Shown: positions 1 to 10,186 of the stretch, piece after piece
Layout of the letters: each line of letters begins with the position of its first letter
Position numbering within the stretch: position 1 is the stretch's first letter
Source of the DNA: Diospyros lotus
Taxonomy: Eukaryota > Streptophyta > Magnoliopsida > Ericales > Ebenaceae
NCBI RefSeq assembly: GCF_014633365.1
Contig: NC_068347.1
Coordinates: forward strand, 35,630,116 to 35,694,115
Reading direction: 5' to 3'
Length of the DNA stretch: 64,000 bases
The notes under the pieces: generated by a model
What the model was told of the DNA's origin: nothing
Databases searched by the model: none
The model's input: only the letters and a program-made list of their open reading frames with translations
Program-made: the position numbers and the translations under genes

Positions 1-206
1 TTCATAAATTTGCTGAGTTACAATACAACTCAAAACTAAAAGCCTTGCAAACCAATAATGGGGGAGAATTTAAAACCTTTTTACCCTACCTTCAGACTTG
101 TGGCATTCAGCCTCGTTTTACATATCCTTATACCCACCAACAAAATGGTGTTACTAAAAGAAAACATTGACATATAGCTAAGATGGGTCTTGCATTGTTA
201 GCCCAT
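1..206 (+). mobile_element. Ty1/copia element, integrase fragment (left piece)
   Basis: Read on the + strand this piece encodes the end of a copia integrase core, including an NGGEF-like stretch and an HQQNGV motif, where the catalytic acidic residue after QNG is expected. A TGA and a TAG lie in the frame soon after, so the copy is dead. The reading frame stops at the gypsy-type insertion at 207 and resumes at 7409. If the insertion and one copy of the 4-bp duplication CCAT are removed, the frame continues into the usual copia LLAHAH...LKFW motif. The element starts before the window. Confidence 0.85.
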
Positions 207-817
207 TGTCACGGAGTTGGAGATTCACAAGCTCCTTGCGGCCTTAGCTCCTCGATCCGTCCTCCACAGATACTAGCTAAGTCAACTTGACCCTCACACA
301 AGCACCCCTCAAGTGCTTCTAAGCGCAATGAAAGGAAAACCGGCAGACAAACATAGAGAGAAATATATAACCTCTTGTATTAAAACTCTCCACAATTACG
401 ACGACCCTTTACAATGACCCTCGTAGAACACTTGTGACTACAAGCCCTCACTTGCCCTTGCACAAGTGCCTCACTTCTCACTCTAGCTCTCCACACTCTT
501 GGATTGTTAGAGGATTTGGGGATGGTTTGCAAATGAAGGCCTCACCCCTATTTATACTTTCACCTCCTTAGAATGGACGGTGGAGATCAACTTGATCCAA
601 CGGCCTCCCATCTCCCTCTAAAATTCTCTACACAAAATATCCTAGATATTTACAATGGAGATCTCTAGAACAAGCCCCTAGAATCTTCCCTTGGAATCCT
701 CTAGAATGCCCCATTCTTCTACATCTCTCTTGAGCCTTCTAGAGAGTTCCTTCAATGCCTGTCCATGGAGCTTTTCAGACCTTGCCAACTCAACCATGTC
801 TCGTACGCTTTCAGAAA
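207..817 (-). repeat. 3' LTR of the TR-GAG-like element, first part
   Basis: This part matches 6612 to about 7190. The match breaks off at 818, where the inner LTR element starts, and resumes at 4569. Confidence 0.85.
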
Positions 818-1121
818 TATCATGACCCTAGGGTCTTAGAAGTAATTGGAAGGAATTTTGGGGAAGAAATGAAGAAGAATTGAAGAGGGAGATTGAATAG
901 AATTAGGGAGAGAAGGAACGAGAGAGAGGGAAAGAGAGAGAAATTGAAATTTCAATTATCATTCAACATGCCTTTTCCATTCCCCTACCAACAGCCTTTT
1001 ATAGGTTTCCTCTAACAAAAATAACCGCATCCATGTGCTGTAACAGCATTACAAAACATCTCCTAACAACTTGCTAAGTCTATTACTATAATGCCCTTCT
1101 ATGGAATCTTGGGTCATGACA
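818..1121 (-). repeat. 3' LTR of the LARD-like element
   Basis: This is a 304-bp repeat of 4228-4568. It lacks a short duplication near the end and most of the purine-rich expansion present in the 5' copy. Confidence 0.85.
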
Positions 1122-1181
1122 ATTCCCCTCCCCTTGAGAGAGTTCTTGTCCCCAAAGAACTTCAACAATTGGTCACTGCTA

Positions 1182-2639
1182 TTAACCAATTCCAGTTTTC
1201 TCAATCCCAGTCATGCCTCTTTCCTTCTTTCTTCTTCTAGGCTTCTTCTTCTTCGTTTGTAGGTTCTCAAGATTAATTCTAAGACTAAGTTGGCGCAAGA
1301 CTCTAGCAGAAGAAACTTTATCAAGTTCAAGTCCGATGCACCCAAGTCTTGCAATGGCTGTGCAATTACACTCAATCCCCCCATCCAATACGAGGAAGGA
1401 TGACATACCTACCTCCATAGTAACCTCTACTCTATTCCCATTCATCCCATGGCCTTGCTCTATTTCAGCAATATCCACTTTAATCCTTGCCAATGATTTC
1501 TCAGCGGCTGCCATATGCACTTCATCCTTTCCATCTTTTCCCACACGATTTATAGCTTGCTTATTAACTAAATCCTCCGCTTCCTCTTCCTTCAATAATC
1601 CTTCATTTTTTAACTGCCAATTCTGACGAGGTATTAGCTCCTTCCATTGTTGCAGAGCTGGTTGCAAAGCAGCTGTGGTTGAATTCATGTCCAAGTCTCC
1701 CAATTTCTTGCTGGCTCCCATTAGTATTGTTTTCTGATTGACTTCCCCAATCATTTCTTGGTTTGGACCTCCTCGATTATCACCTAGAACATCCTTAATG
1801 ATGATTGCAGTTTCAATTATGATCTCCGGATTCCCTACAAGTAATTCAGCAACTTCTTTTCCCTTTTGTAGGCTGCAATTCTCCTCTATTTGGACTTCTT
1901 TTTTAGCAATATCAGATGATCCCTCTGCATTGACTACCCTATCAATCTGTTCATTACAGATTCCCTTTGAAGGATGTAATCCATCACCAATATCATCTCT
2001 GATGCTGCCAACATCCTTCTTGATATTGCTGCCTAATTCCAAATACCCAAGCACATACTCGAAAGTCAACGATGAATCAGTTTCCCACCTTCTTGTCTTC
2101 TCCTTCGGCTTCTCCATTTTAAGAAACTCCTCCTTGTTAAAATTTCCATGATAGTCATCAAAGTATTCGGCAGGAAAACTGTAATGATACTCCTTAGACA
2201 GTATCATTACAAACTCTTGCAACTTCTCGCGGAACATTCGACCGAATTCCTTGCACTCTTCATGAATCCCATTGCTTGTTCCTTTGTCCCTGTTGCTGCC
2301 AACTGAAAATGCAGCCTCCTTTGGCTGCCATTGAGGCTCCATTTCAGTTGAAAATGAAGCATTCTTCTGCTGCAATTGAGACTCCATTAGACTCCTTTGC
2401 GTGCTACTTCCCAAGGCTTCACGAGCAGGACATTCCATTGAAAATGCAGCATCCTTTGGCTGCAATTGAGGCTGCTCTCTTGCATGAAAATTAACCACTA
2501 AAAATGCAGCATCATTCGGCTGCAATTGAGACCCCATTTGTTTCATGTGTGCCCTACTTCCCTTAGCTGATTTTTCACAATCAGCATACTTTGAAGACCA
2601 AGGAGCTATAAACATACTGCTCTTCTTTGCCTCTCCCAT
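1182..2639 (-). CDS. Uncharacterised 485-aa ORF of the LARD-like element
   Basis: This is an intact ORF from ATG to stop, ending about 40 bp before the polypurine tract. I do not recognise the protein. It has four imperfect copies of a short unit (consensus near QLQPKDAAFS) in residues about 35-110. An acidic and aromatic stretch with EYHYSFPAEYFDDYHGNF follows at about 150-170. The C terminus is very basic (KKKKPRRRKKE), like a nuclear localisation or nucleic-acid-binding tail. No CCHC knuckle, DSG/DTG protease, YxDD or DDE motif is visible, so it is neither gag nor pol. The position just before the 3' LTR is where extra ORFs of gypsy elements sit. It could be a diverged accessory or captured protein. 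That it stays open while neighbouring element genes are broken suggests recent selection or youth, but this is inference. Confidence 0.5.
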   Translation of the reverse strand: MGEAKKSSMFIAPWSSKYADCEKSAKGSRAHMKQMGSQLQPNDAAFLVVNFHAREQPQLQPKDAAFSMECPAREALGSSTQRSLMESQLQQKNASFSTEMEPQWQPKEAAFSVGSNRDKGTSNGIHEECKEFGRMFREKLQEFVMILSKEYHYSFPAEYFDDYHGNFNKEEFLKMEKPKEKTRRWETDSSLTFEYVLGYLELGSNIKKDVGSIRDDIGDGLHPSKGICNEQIDRVVNAEGSSDIAKKEVQIEENCSLQKGKEVAELLVGNPEIIIETAIIIKDVLGDNRGGPNQEMIGEVNQKTILMGASKKLGDLDMNSTTAALQPALQQWKELIPRQNWQLKNEGLLKEEEAEDLVNKQAINRVGKDGKDEVHMAAAEKSLARIKVDIAEIEQGHGMNGNRVEVTMEVGMSSFLVLDGGIECNCTAIARLGCIGLELDKVSSARVLRQLSLRINLENLQTKKKKPRRRKKERGMTGIEKTGIG

Positions 2640-4212
2640 TCAAACAAAGTTAACTAGAATTCAAAGTTGAAATTACCCTTTGTTTACCTTACTAGCAGCC
2701 TAGAATTCGATTGGAATCACCTCCTATTACGCCTGCAGAAATTCAAACACTGACTGTTGGCTTCACCACTAGAATCGGCTGGGATCGAATCTGCTTTTCC
2801 TTCCACGTTTGGCCTCAGCTTTCAGCCCAAGCTCAATCTCTGTAACCTTCGGAAAGTGATGGGTGAGTAGTTGTCTGAAGTTCCAGTTCCATTGACTCAC
2901 TGGACTCCAGAATTCGCTGCTCAATCAATTCACCGAAGTTGCCAAAAACACCGTCGGACCAACTAGGCCAAGTTGCCTTCAATCCTCCTCAACCTAGACC
3001 TTAATTATGGAAACTGATTTCCCTACCTTACACTCAAATCAAAATCGTAGCCAAAGAATAGCTATTGCCCAATCACCGTCCAGGCTCCCAGCACAATTTT
3101 CAATCGCTTCTGATTCCAAAATCACCAAAATTCACTGCCAATTCAATCGCTACACCCACTCTCGAGTCCAACCCACTGCATCCCAACACTCCCCAGTCCA
3201 AATTGCGGCACCCACTAAACTGCTAATACCTCGGATCCCACATGCGATTGCCTTGATTCGGCTATTGCTTCCAGAATTCAAGCGCTCAGCCTGATTCGCT
3301 CCTGGAAGTCGCTTGGTCAATGGTTAGGACTGCCAATTTCGTTGAATTCACCAGACCACCTAAATCGCCTCAAGCCCCGCTGCCTCAATTGCATAACTCC
3401 TTGAGAATTGGGCGGATTTGCTTTGCTACTAGATCGAAATTGCCGTTGATCATTAATCGCCCAAGAAGCTGGACTAGCCTCAATCGCACACCTTCACAAT
3501 CTGAATCTTACACATTGATAACAAAACTCCCAGATTTGCTCCTCACCGTCTGGGTCGGAATGGTCGACCAATCAAAGCGGCATCGCCAGCAACAACTGAT
3601 TGATTCATGCTCGCCTCATCTAGAATCACTGCTCGATCAATCCAAGTCCAATTGCTCCTTGCACCGGTCGCCACCCAATCACCGTCCACAAGCTCCAATC
3701 GTGAATCCTCCTGGCTTGCTCACCTTCAATTCTGGACAAGATTGGGGTCTTAGCCGCGAGCCGTCAGCCTATTGTACTGATCGCTCTCCACAGAAGATTA
3801 CAGCGGATTCAAGATTGCCCAAGCTCTGTGTGCGTTTGCTGAGATTCAACGACTGCAGCGACTTGAAAAATAGCAGTGAATCAACCTGCTGCTCCGAAAT
3901 TCAATAGTCGAACCTTCCCCTTTTCTTCCACAACCGAGGTCGCCTTCCATGATCGAACAACACTTCCGGATTTTTCAAGCCGAGAGCCACTCCTCCGTCG
4001 GACTAATTGGAACCGAATTCATTGAATTCAGTTCACTCCACCTAACGTTCACACCTACTGTCATTGATCGACTCAATTGTTCGATTAATTCCCCCGCTGC
4101 TTCTGGTTTCCGTAGTCGTCTTCACAGTCCGATAACCAGTCCTCCTTGCGTTGGACAGTAGCCGTCAATTCCCGTTGACATTAATCAACAAGAAAAACCA
4201 CCGAGGAACGAT
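2640..4212 (-). other. Leader region of the LARD-like element, no ORF in element orientation
   Basis: This is about 1.6 kb between the primer-binding site and the ORF. It has no long minus-strand frame. Two open + strand frames (3007-3294 and 3320-3907) have no recognisable domain and run antisense to the element, so I do not treat them as genes. The stretch is rich in GAATTC- and CAATC-like words. Confidence 0.5.
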
Positions 4213-4227
4213 GCTCTGATACCAATT

Positions 4228-4568
4228 TGTTATGACCCTAGGGTTTAGCTAGGGTCTTAGAAGTAATTGGAAGGAATTTTGGGGAAGAAATAAAGAAGAA
4301 TTGAAGAGGGAGATTGAATAGAATTAGGGAGAGAAGGAACGAGAGAGAGAGAGAGAGAAAGGGGGGGGGGAAGGGGGAAAGAGAGAGAAATTGAAATTTC
4401 AATTATCATTCAATATGCCTTTTCCCTTCCCCTACCAACAGCTTTTTATAGGCTTTCTCTAACAAAAATAACAGCATCCATGTGTTGTAACAGCATTACA
4501 AAATATCTCCTAACAACTTGCTAAGTCTATTACTATAATGCCCTTCTATGGAATCTTGGGTCATGACA
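4228..4568 (-). repeat. 5' LTR of the LARD-like element
   Basis: This is a 341-bp repeat with a TATAAAA-type promoter motif on the minus strand near 4445-4452. It carries a GA/G-run expansion near 4340-4385 and a partial duplication of the CCTAGGG end at 4233-4256. These length differences and scattered substitutions show that the element is not recent. Confidence 0.85.
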
Positions 4569-4780
4569 GAAACCTTCCACAAACCTCTCAGGTGTTCCTT
4601 CAATGTTGGCCCGCTCGTGTGTCCGATGGTGCGTAGTCTCATCTTCATCGCCCTGTATCCTCGGTCGCGCATCCCCCTCGCGTCTTCGGACTTTAGCTTG
4701 GCACCCCTCTCGTGCCCATCTTCGTGCCTCTCTCGGCTGTCGACACCTGTCTTCAATAGTGTCACGAACGGAAGGTGACA
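4569..4780 (-). repeat. 3' LTR of the TR-GAG-like element, second part
   Basis: This part matches about 7190-7404 and ends with GGTGACA. It is followed at 4781 by the polypurine tract (C-rich on the + strand). The first four bases, GAAA, are the target duplication shared with 814-817. Confidence 0.85.
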
Positions 4781-4843
4781 ATCTCCCCCACCTATTGTGG
4801 CGACGCCTTCGTCGTCTGATGTGTCGTGTCCAACCTGCATCCC

Positions 4844-5310
4844 TCAACAAGCCAGATTGTCCCCAAGTAATACATGTTGCATCTGCTTGTCCTCTCGACA
4901 AGATGCATTCCTGAGACTCGTCTCATACGACCCCTCCTTGATGGGAATCATATAAGGTGCATTCCCTCCAAGAATGCACAACGCTTTCATGCTCGACACT
5001 AGCATCGTGTTAGACTTCTTCATAAAGTCCAACCCCCCCAATACCATCTCGTAGCCATCCATCGGTGCTACTAAGAAGTCCACCTAAGTCTCCCACATGC
5101 CAAGGTGTAGCCTCACGCCTCGTGCTACCCCTAATAACAGCTTGGCTTTAGCATTGACCGTCTTTATCCATCCATCGTCTTTCGTAACTTGGAGGCCTAG
5201 CTGCTTGGCCTCTCCCTTGGATACAAAGTTGTGGGAAGCTCACGCATCCACCAAGGCTCGGACGTCTTGTCCATTGATGCAGCCTTCCACGAACATGAGG
5301 CCATTGTCTT
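4844..5310 (-). pseudogene. Ty3/gypsy aspartic protease remnant, active site lost
   Basis: Downstream of gag the frame reads ALVDA-stop-ASHNF, where gypsy proteases have ALVDSGASHNF. The codon at 5240-5242 is TGA in place of the active-site Gly, and the preceding Ser is Ala. The C-terminal protease part (VAPMDGYEMVLGGLDF) follows at about 5030-5083. The coding remnant stops soon after this and the polypurine tract begins at 4781, so nothing of the reverse transcriptase remains. Confidence 0.8.
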
Positions 5311-5377
5311 CGGCCATCCCGCTAGTTGGCTCCCTGGTTCCAACCTCTAGATTGTTCAAGAGTTGGATTGCCCCCAT

Positions 5378-6459
5378 TTACTTTGGCTCCTCCTCTCGAG
5401 CTCGTTTGTTCCTCGGCTCCTCCACAATAGCCAACAATGCACTGATCTTAGGGCATTCCTTCATTCTATGAGGCCCACCACAATTGAAGCATCCTCCCCT
5501 TGGCCCAAACGTCCCCTTCTTCTCTTCATACTCTCTTCGGCCTTGAGACCTCGTGTCTTTGCCACCTGTAGAAGAGAAGTAACTGTCTTTTGGTTGGGAC
5601 AGAGTTCTCTCTTCATCTCCCCCACCTTTGTCATGGTTATCCCGTGGCTCCTTGCGTTTCGAGGCATCCTCCATGCGATAGTCCACCAAAGATTCCGCTA
5701 CTGCTATTGCCTCATCGACGTTGCTAACTCCTCGTTGTAGTAACTCCATTCTTGCCCAATGTTGGAGACCGTCAGTAAAGTAGAAGAGCAAGTCTTCTTC
5801 TGCCATGCTTGGGATTTGAGGCATTAGTGTTGTGAACTCCTACAAGTAGTCCTAAATCGTGGATCTTTGCTTGAGTTCTCACATCTTCTTTCGTGTCTTG
5901 TACACCACATTTTCGGGATAGAATTGGCGCTTCAACTCCCTCTTGAAATCAGCCCACATCTCAATCTTGCACTTCCCACTTTCTATATCATTGTGCTTGT
6001 GGCGCCACCATAATGCCACAACGTCACTAAGGTAGAGTGGTAGTGCGTACCTTTGTGGCCTCATCGATGATGTTAACACCTTCGAAGTACATCTCCATCT
6101 GCCATGGGATATTCTTGACCTCTTTAGCATCCCGCTTGCTGGTAAACTCCTTCGGCTTGGGGTACTCCACCCTTGGAGTAATAGATGATGTGCTAGCACC
6201 CGAGCTAGATGTTGTCCTCCTGCATGCGGCCATCTCTTTGCTCATCTCCTCGCAAGGCTAGTTGACTTTGGTTTGGGATGGCCGTGATGCCATCCATGAC
6301 CTTTGCCTCCAACGTAGCAAGGTCGCCCCTCACGACACACTTTTCTTCCTTGATGGCGTTAAGTTGATCCATCGTATGTGCCTCCAACACTGAGAGCGAA
6401 TGTTCCACGGCCTCAATGTGTTCCCCTGCATTGATGAACATCTCCTCAAGGGCCTTCAT
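5378..6459 (-). pseudogene. Ty3/gypsy gag remnant with zinc knuckle
   Basis: The minus-strand fragments are at 6205-6459, 6027-6245, 5879-6199 and 5378-5824. They lie in different frames, so at least two frameshifts separate them. In order they show a coiled-coil-like N terminus, the retrotransposon gag core (ALWWRHK...W.DFKRELKRQFYP) and a zinc knuckle CFNCGGPHRMKECP near 5440-5480. The knuckle spacing is C-x2-C-x3-H-x4-C, as seen in some plant gypsy gags. Gag packages element RNA into virus-like particles. This copy cannot make an intact protein. Confidence 0.85.
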
Positions 6460-6611
6460 ACGTACCCGACTTGTGCTGTGTTCACGCTTGGTGCCATCCT
6501 TGGCAGAGGTAGCATCACGTCCTCAGTGGACCTCTGTTGTGCCGGACTCGTTTCCCTTGTTAGCCATCATGCCAACGCCAACCTGGTGCTAAACGCGGTT
6601 CTGATGGCAAC

Positions 6612-7404
6612 TGTCACGGACTTGGAGATTCATGAGCTTCGTGCGACCTTAGCTCCTCGATCCGTCCTCCACGGATACTAGCTAAGTCAGCTTAACCCTC
6701 ACACAAGCACCCCTCAAGTGCTTTTAAGTAGAATGAAAGGGAAATCGGCAAACAAACATAGAGAGAAATATACAACCTCTTGTACACAATTACAACGACC
6801 CTTGTAGAACACTTGTGACTACAAGCCCTCACTTGCCCTTGCACAAGTGCCTCACTTCTCACTCTAGCTCTCCACACTCTTGGATTGTTGGAGGATTTGG
6901 GGATGTTTTGCAAATGAAGGCATCACTCCTATTTATACTTTCACCTCCTTAGAATGGACAATGGAGATCAACTTGATCCAACGGTCTCCCATCTCCCTCT
7001 AGAATTCTCTACACAAAATATCCTAGATATTTATTATGGAGCTCTTAGAATAAGCCCCTAGAATCTTCCCTTGGAATTCTCTAGAATGCCCCATTCTTTT
7101 GCAACTCTCTTGAGCCTTCTAAAGAGTTCCTTTAATGCCCATCCATGGAGCTTTTCAGACCTCTCCAACTCAACCATGTCCCATACGCTTTCGAAACCTT
7201 CCACAAACCTCTCGGGCGTTCCTTCGACATTGGCCTGCTCGCGTGTCCGATGGAGCGTTGTCTTGCCTTCGTCTCCCCGCATCCTTGGCCACGCATCCCT
7301 CTCGCGTCTTCAAACTTTGGCTTGACACCCCTCTCGTGCCCATCTTCATGCCTCTCTTGACTATCAGCACCTGTCTTCGATAGTGTCACGAACGGAGCGT
7401 GACA
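6612..7404 (-). repeat. 5' LTR (intact) of the TR-GAG-like element
   Basis: This is a 793-bp terminal repeat with TGTCACG/CGTGACA ends. It aligns along its length with 207-817 plus 4569-4780, with scattered substitutions and a short deletion. It provides the uninterrupted sequence (ttcgaaacc near 7190) that shows where the inner element landed in the other LTR. Confidence 0.85.
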
Positions 7405-7419
7405 CCATGCTCATATGTC

Positions 7420-9500
7420 TTTAAAATTTTGGGTAGAAGCATTTTACCTTCTATTGTCCTAAAATTTTGCTCTCCATTTGAGTTACTTTATCATAAATAA
7501 CCTAACTACATTGACCTTCAACCTTTTAGGTGCTCCTGCTTTCCCTATGTTCGACCTTATAATCGACACAAGTTTGATTTTTATTCTTCCAAGTGTGTGT
7601 TTCTTGGTTATACCCATGTTCAAGTGGGGTATACATGTTTACATCCTTCAGGTAGAGTATATGTCTCTAGACATGTTAAATTTAATCCAGATGAGTATCC
7701 CTATCTTAGCTTGTTCTTACCCTCAACTTGTTCCTCATCTGCACTTCAGTCTCATGGTCCTTCAATCTCTATCCTTCATTTCCTTCTCTCTCTTCTAATG
7801 TTGCTCGAGTAGCACAATCTTCAGTTCCTTCCTTATCACCTTTTGATCTTACTAATTATGTTTCCTCTCCTATTATGTCTTCAGAGCCTTCTTCAAATCA
7901 GCAGTCTTGCCAGCCTATTCAGCCTCATATTCCTAAACATAAACTTGCTCCAGCACCCTTTTTTCATCCTATGATAACTCAATCTAAGTCCAAACAACCT
8001 ATTGCTACCTCTCCCCATGCATTAATGAGTACCCTAGAACCTAATTTAGTCCATGAAGCTCTCTTAGATCCTTATTGGATTACGGCTATGAAGGAGAAAT
8101 TTTCTGCATTACAGCACAATCATACATGGGATTTAGTTTCGTTTTCATCTTAGATGAATCTTATTAGTTGCAAATGGGTATTTAGGGTCAAGTATAAATT
8201 TGATAGGTCAATTCTCAAGCATAAGGCTCGTTTGGTAGCTAAGGGTTTTCTTCAAACCCCTGGAATAGACTATGCGGACACCTTTACTCATGTTGTTAAG
8301 GCTCCCACCATTAGAGTTTTATTTTCCTTGGTAGTCACATTTGGTTGGGACATACAACAATTGGGTGTTAATAATGCATTTCTCAATGGGGACCTAACTG
8401 AAGATGTATACATGTACAACCTGAGGGCTTTATTGATTTCAGATTTCCCTCCTATGTTTGTAAGCTGACAAAGTCACTCTATGGTCTCAAACAAGCACCT
8501 AGAGCTTGGTACACCAAATCAAGGACAACTTTGCAAAATTGGGGTTTTATCAGGTCTGTTTCAGATGCTTCTTTATTCATTAAGAGAATCACTAAAGCTG
8601 TATTGTTCATATTGGTGTGTGTTGATGATATTCTTGTCATGATTTGGGCACTTATTTTGCACTCAAAACCTTAGATTCAGTCAATTATTTCCTAGGTTTT
8701 GAGCCTCATAGAGATGCTAGTGGTATGTATCTTACACAATCCAAATACGCATTCGATTTGTTGAAAAAGGCGAGAATGCAAGACTGCAAGCCTTGTGAGA
8801 CACTAGTGAACTTGGGCATTTCATTGACTAATGAAGGGGATAGTTTTTTCTAATCCATCACTCTATATAACCATTATTGGTTCTCTCCAATACTTGACCT
8901 ATACCCGACCAGATATAGCTTTTGTGGTTAATAAATTGAATCAGTTCCTATCCTCTCCTAACGTGCAACATTGGATGGCTTGTAAATGGGTACTTCGATA
9001 TCTCAAGGGCACAATAGGTCTAGGGTTGCTGTTTGCACCTACCTCTAGTGAATTGTCCCTAACGATCTACATTGATGCAGACAATGTTGGTTGCATAGTA
9101 ACTAGGAGATCTACCAGTGGATTTTGTATATTTCTTGGCCAAAATTTGTTGGTTTGGAGCTCTAGGAAACAGTCTATGGTGGCTCATTCTGTGGGAGAAG
9201 CAAAGTATCATGCAGTAGCACAAGGAGTAACTGAAATCATTCGGTTAAAATCTTTGTTTTCTAAATTGGGCTATCCATTAGCCCATGTTCCAATCCTATG
9301 GTGTGATAACCTAGCAGCAAAGAGCATAGTAGAAAATCTAGTGTTTCACTCACGTACCAAACATATTGAAATAGATGTGCACTTTGTTCGGAAAAAAGGT
9401 GAAAAATGGAGAGATTGAAATTCGGTATATTCTTACTCTACATTAAGTGGCAGACATCTTTACCAAAGGACTATCAAGAGATAGGTTGTCATTTTTGTGT
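7420..9500 (+). pseudogene. Degenerate copia pol (integrase end, reverse transcriptase, RNase H)
   Basis: Open pieces at 7478-7812, 7728-8153, 8154-8468, 8644-8853 and 8831-9418 carry successive copia domains in changing frames. The RNase H part keeps TRPDIAFVVNKL, TRRSTSGFC and the acidic residues of IDADN. The Tyr of the polymerase YVDD box is Cys. An intact element would copy its RNA into cDNA and insert it; this one cannot. Confidence 0.85.
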
Positions 9501-9610
9501 AACAAACTTGGGCTTAGATTATCTCCTATATATTTTCATGTGCCAGTAGTTTCAGACAAGACAAAGCTTACATGTTCTAACCCTGCCAGGAGGTCTAATC
9601 TGAGGGGGAA

Positions 9611-9901
9611 TGTTGAAGAAATTGATGCTAAATAGTATAGTGAATTACTATAATTAGTTATGTTGTTTGTTGTATGTAGTAAAGGATTAGTTAAGTAGCT
9701 AAGCTAGTTAGTTAGTTTGTTGTCAAGGATAGCTGGATATAAATAGTTCAGCTATGCCTTATTTTATTTTGATTAATTCATTGATCAAGGCATTCTTCAG
9801 AACCTCTCATTCTCATTTTTCTCCTTCTGTGATTTTTTCTTTCTTCATTTCACATCTGAAACCCTAGTTACAATATAAGTGTTTCATATCTATCATTCAC
9901 A
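9611..9901 (+). repeat. 3' LTR of the outer copia element (right end approximate)
   Basis: The repeat starts TGTTGAAG directly after the polypurine tract and contains a TATAAATAG promoter motif near 9738. The right end is placed at TCATTCACA, but the 5' LTR is outside the window, so the end cannot be confirmed. Confidence 0.6.
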
Positions 9902-10032
9902 CTATGAAAGTGCAATATATCTCGGAAGCCATTAATCAACCTTTGTAGATGTTGTATTCACAGGGAAGAAAGAGGAAAAAATTATATTCCTGTTCTTTTA
10001 GAGATGTCCTGATGACTTAATAGGAAGAAATG

Positions 10033-10146
10033 TGTCATGACCCATTCCACATCGATAGTGTACTAGGGAGGTATTGGGTATATTGGTCCTATGAGCATAT
10101 AAGTCAACTTTGGCTAGCTTTTTGGGTGAGGACCTATGGTGTTACA
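10033..10146 (+). repeat. Solo LTR of a TRIM retrotransposon
   Basis: This is a 114-bp sequence from TGTCATGACCC to GGTGTTACA with a perfect 5-bp duplication AAATG on both sides (10028-10032 and 10147-10151). It resembles the terminal repeats of the complete TRIM at 31683-32057. Recombination between the two LTRs of a full copy would leave exactly this. Confidence 0.85.
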
Positions 10147-10186
10147 AAATGAATCAAACTCTAGCTTTAGTGATATGATTTGACAT

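Larger units (their letters stand above)
818..4568 (-). mobile_element. Non-autonomous LTR retrotransposon (LARD-like) carrying one unidentified ORF
   Basis: The terminal repeats are 4228-4568 (5') and 818-1121 (3'), with TGTTATGACC/GGTCATGACA ends. The outer end at 818 has mutated from TG to TA. The target duplication GAAA flanks it at 814-817 and 4569-4572. A clear initiator-Met-tRNA binding site, TTGGTATCAGAGC on the minus strand, lies at 4213-4225. A polypurine tract lies at 1122-1140. The internal part holds a leader of about 1.6 kb without minus-strand ORFs, then a 485-aa ORF, and no gag, protease, reverse transcriptase or integrase. By size and lack of pol it resembles a LARD, but the long intact ORF is unusual. 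Confidence 0.85.
207..7404 (-). mobile_element. Non-autonomous gypsy-type LTR element with gag and protease only (TR-GAG-like)
   Basis: The element begins TGTCACGG and ends GCGTGACA, and is flanked by CCAT at 203-206 and 7405-7408. The direct terminal repeats are 6612-7404 (5' LTR, intact) and 207-817 plus 4569-4780 (3' LTR, split by a later insertion). On the minus strand a degenerate initiator-Met-tRNA binding site (TTGCCATCAGAACC) follows the 5' LTR at about 6598-6611. A G-rich polypurine tract at 4781-4795 precedes the 3' LTR. Between them lie only gag and protease remnants (about 4844-6459). No reverse transcriptase, RNase H or integrase can be found, so mobility must have come from a related autonomous element. 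This is the layout described in plants as TR-GAG. Confidence 0.85.
7405..9901 (+). mobile_element. Ty1/copia element, right piece with 3' LTR
   Basis: This continues the copia element broken at 206. In order it encodes the end of the integrase (LKFWVEAF, then GYTHVQVGY near 7610), reverse transcriptase (CKWVFRVK, ARLVAKGF, NNAFLNGDL at about 8165-8410), a CVDD box in place of YVDD near 8620, and RNase H (9060-9420). A polypurine tract at 9598-9610 (TGAGGGGGAA) leads into the 3' LTR at 9611. In-frame stops (for example TAG at 8151) and several frameshifts make it a dead copy. Confidence 0.85.

Noticed and set aside
3007..3907. Two + strand frames within the LARD-like element leader
   Set aside because: They are antisense to the element, with no domain or codon pattern. 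The composition looks random apart from repeated CAATC words.
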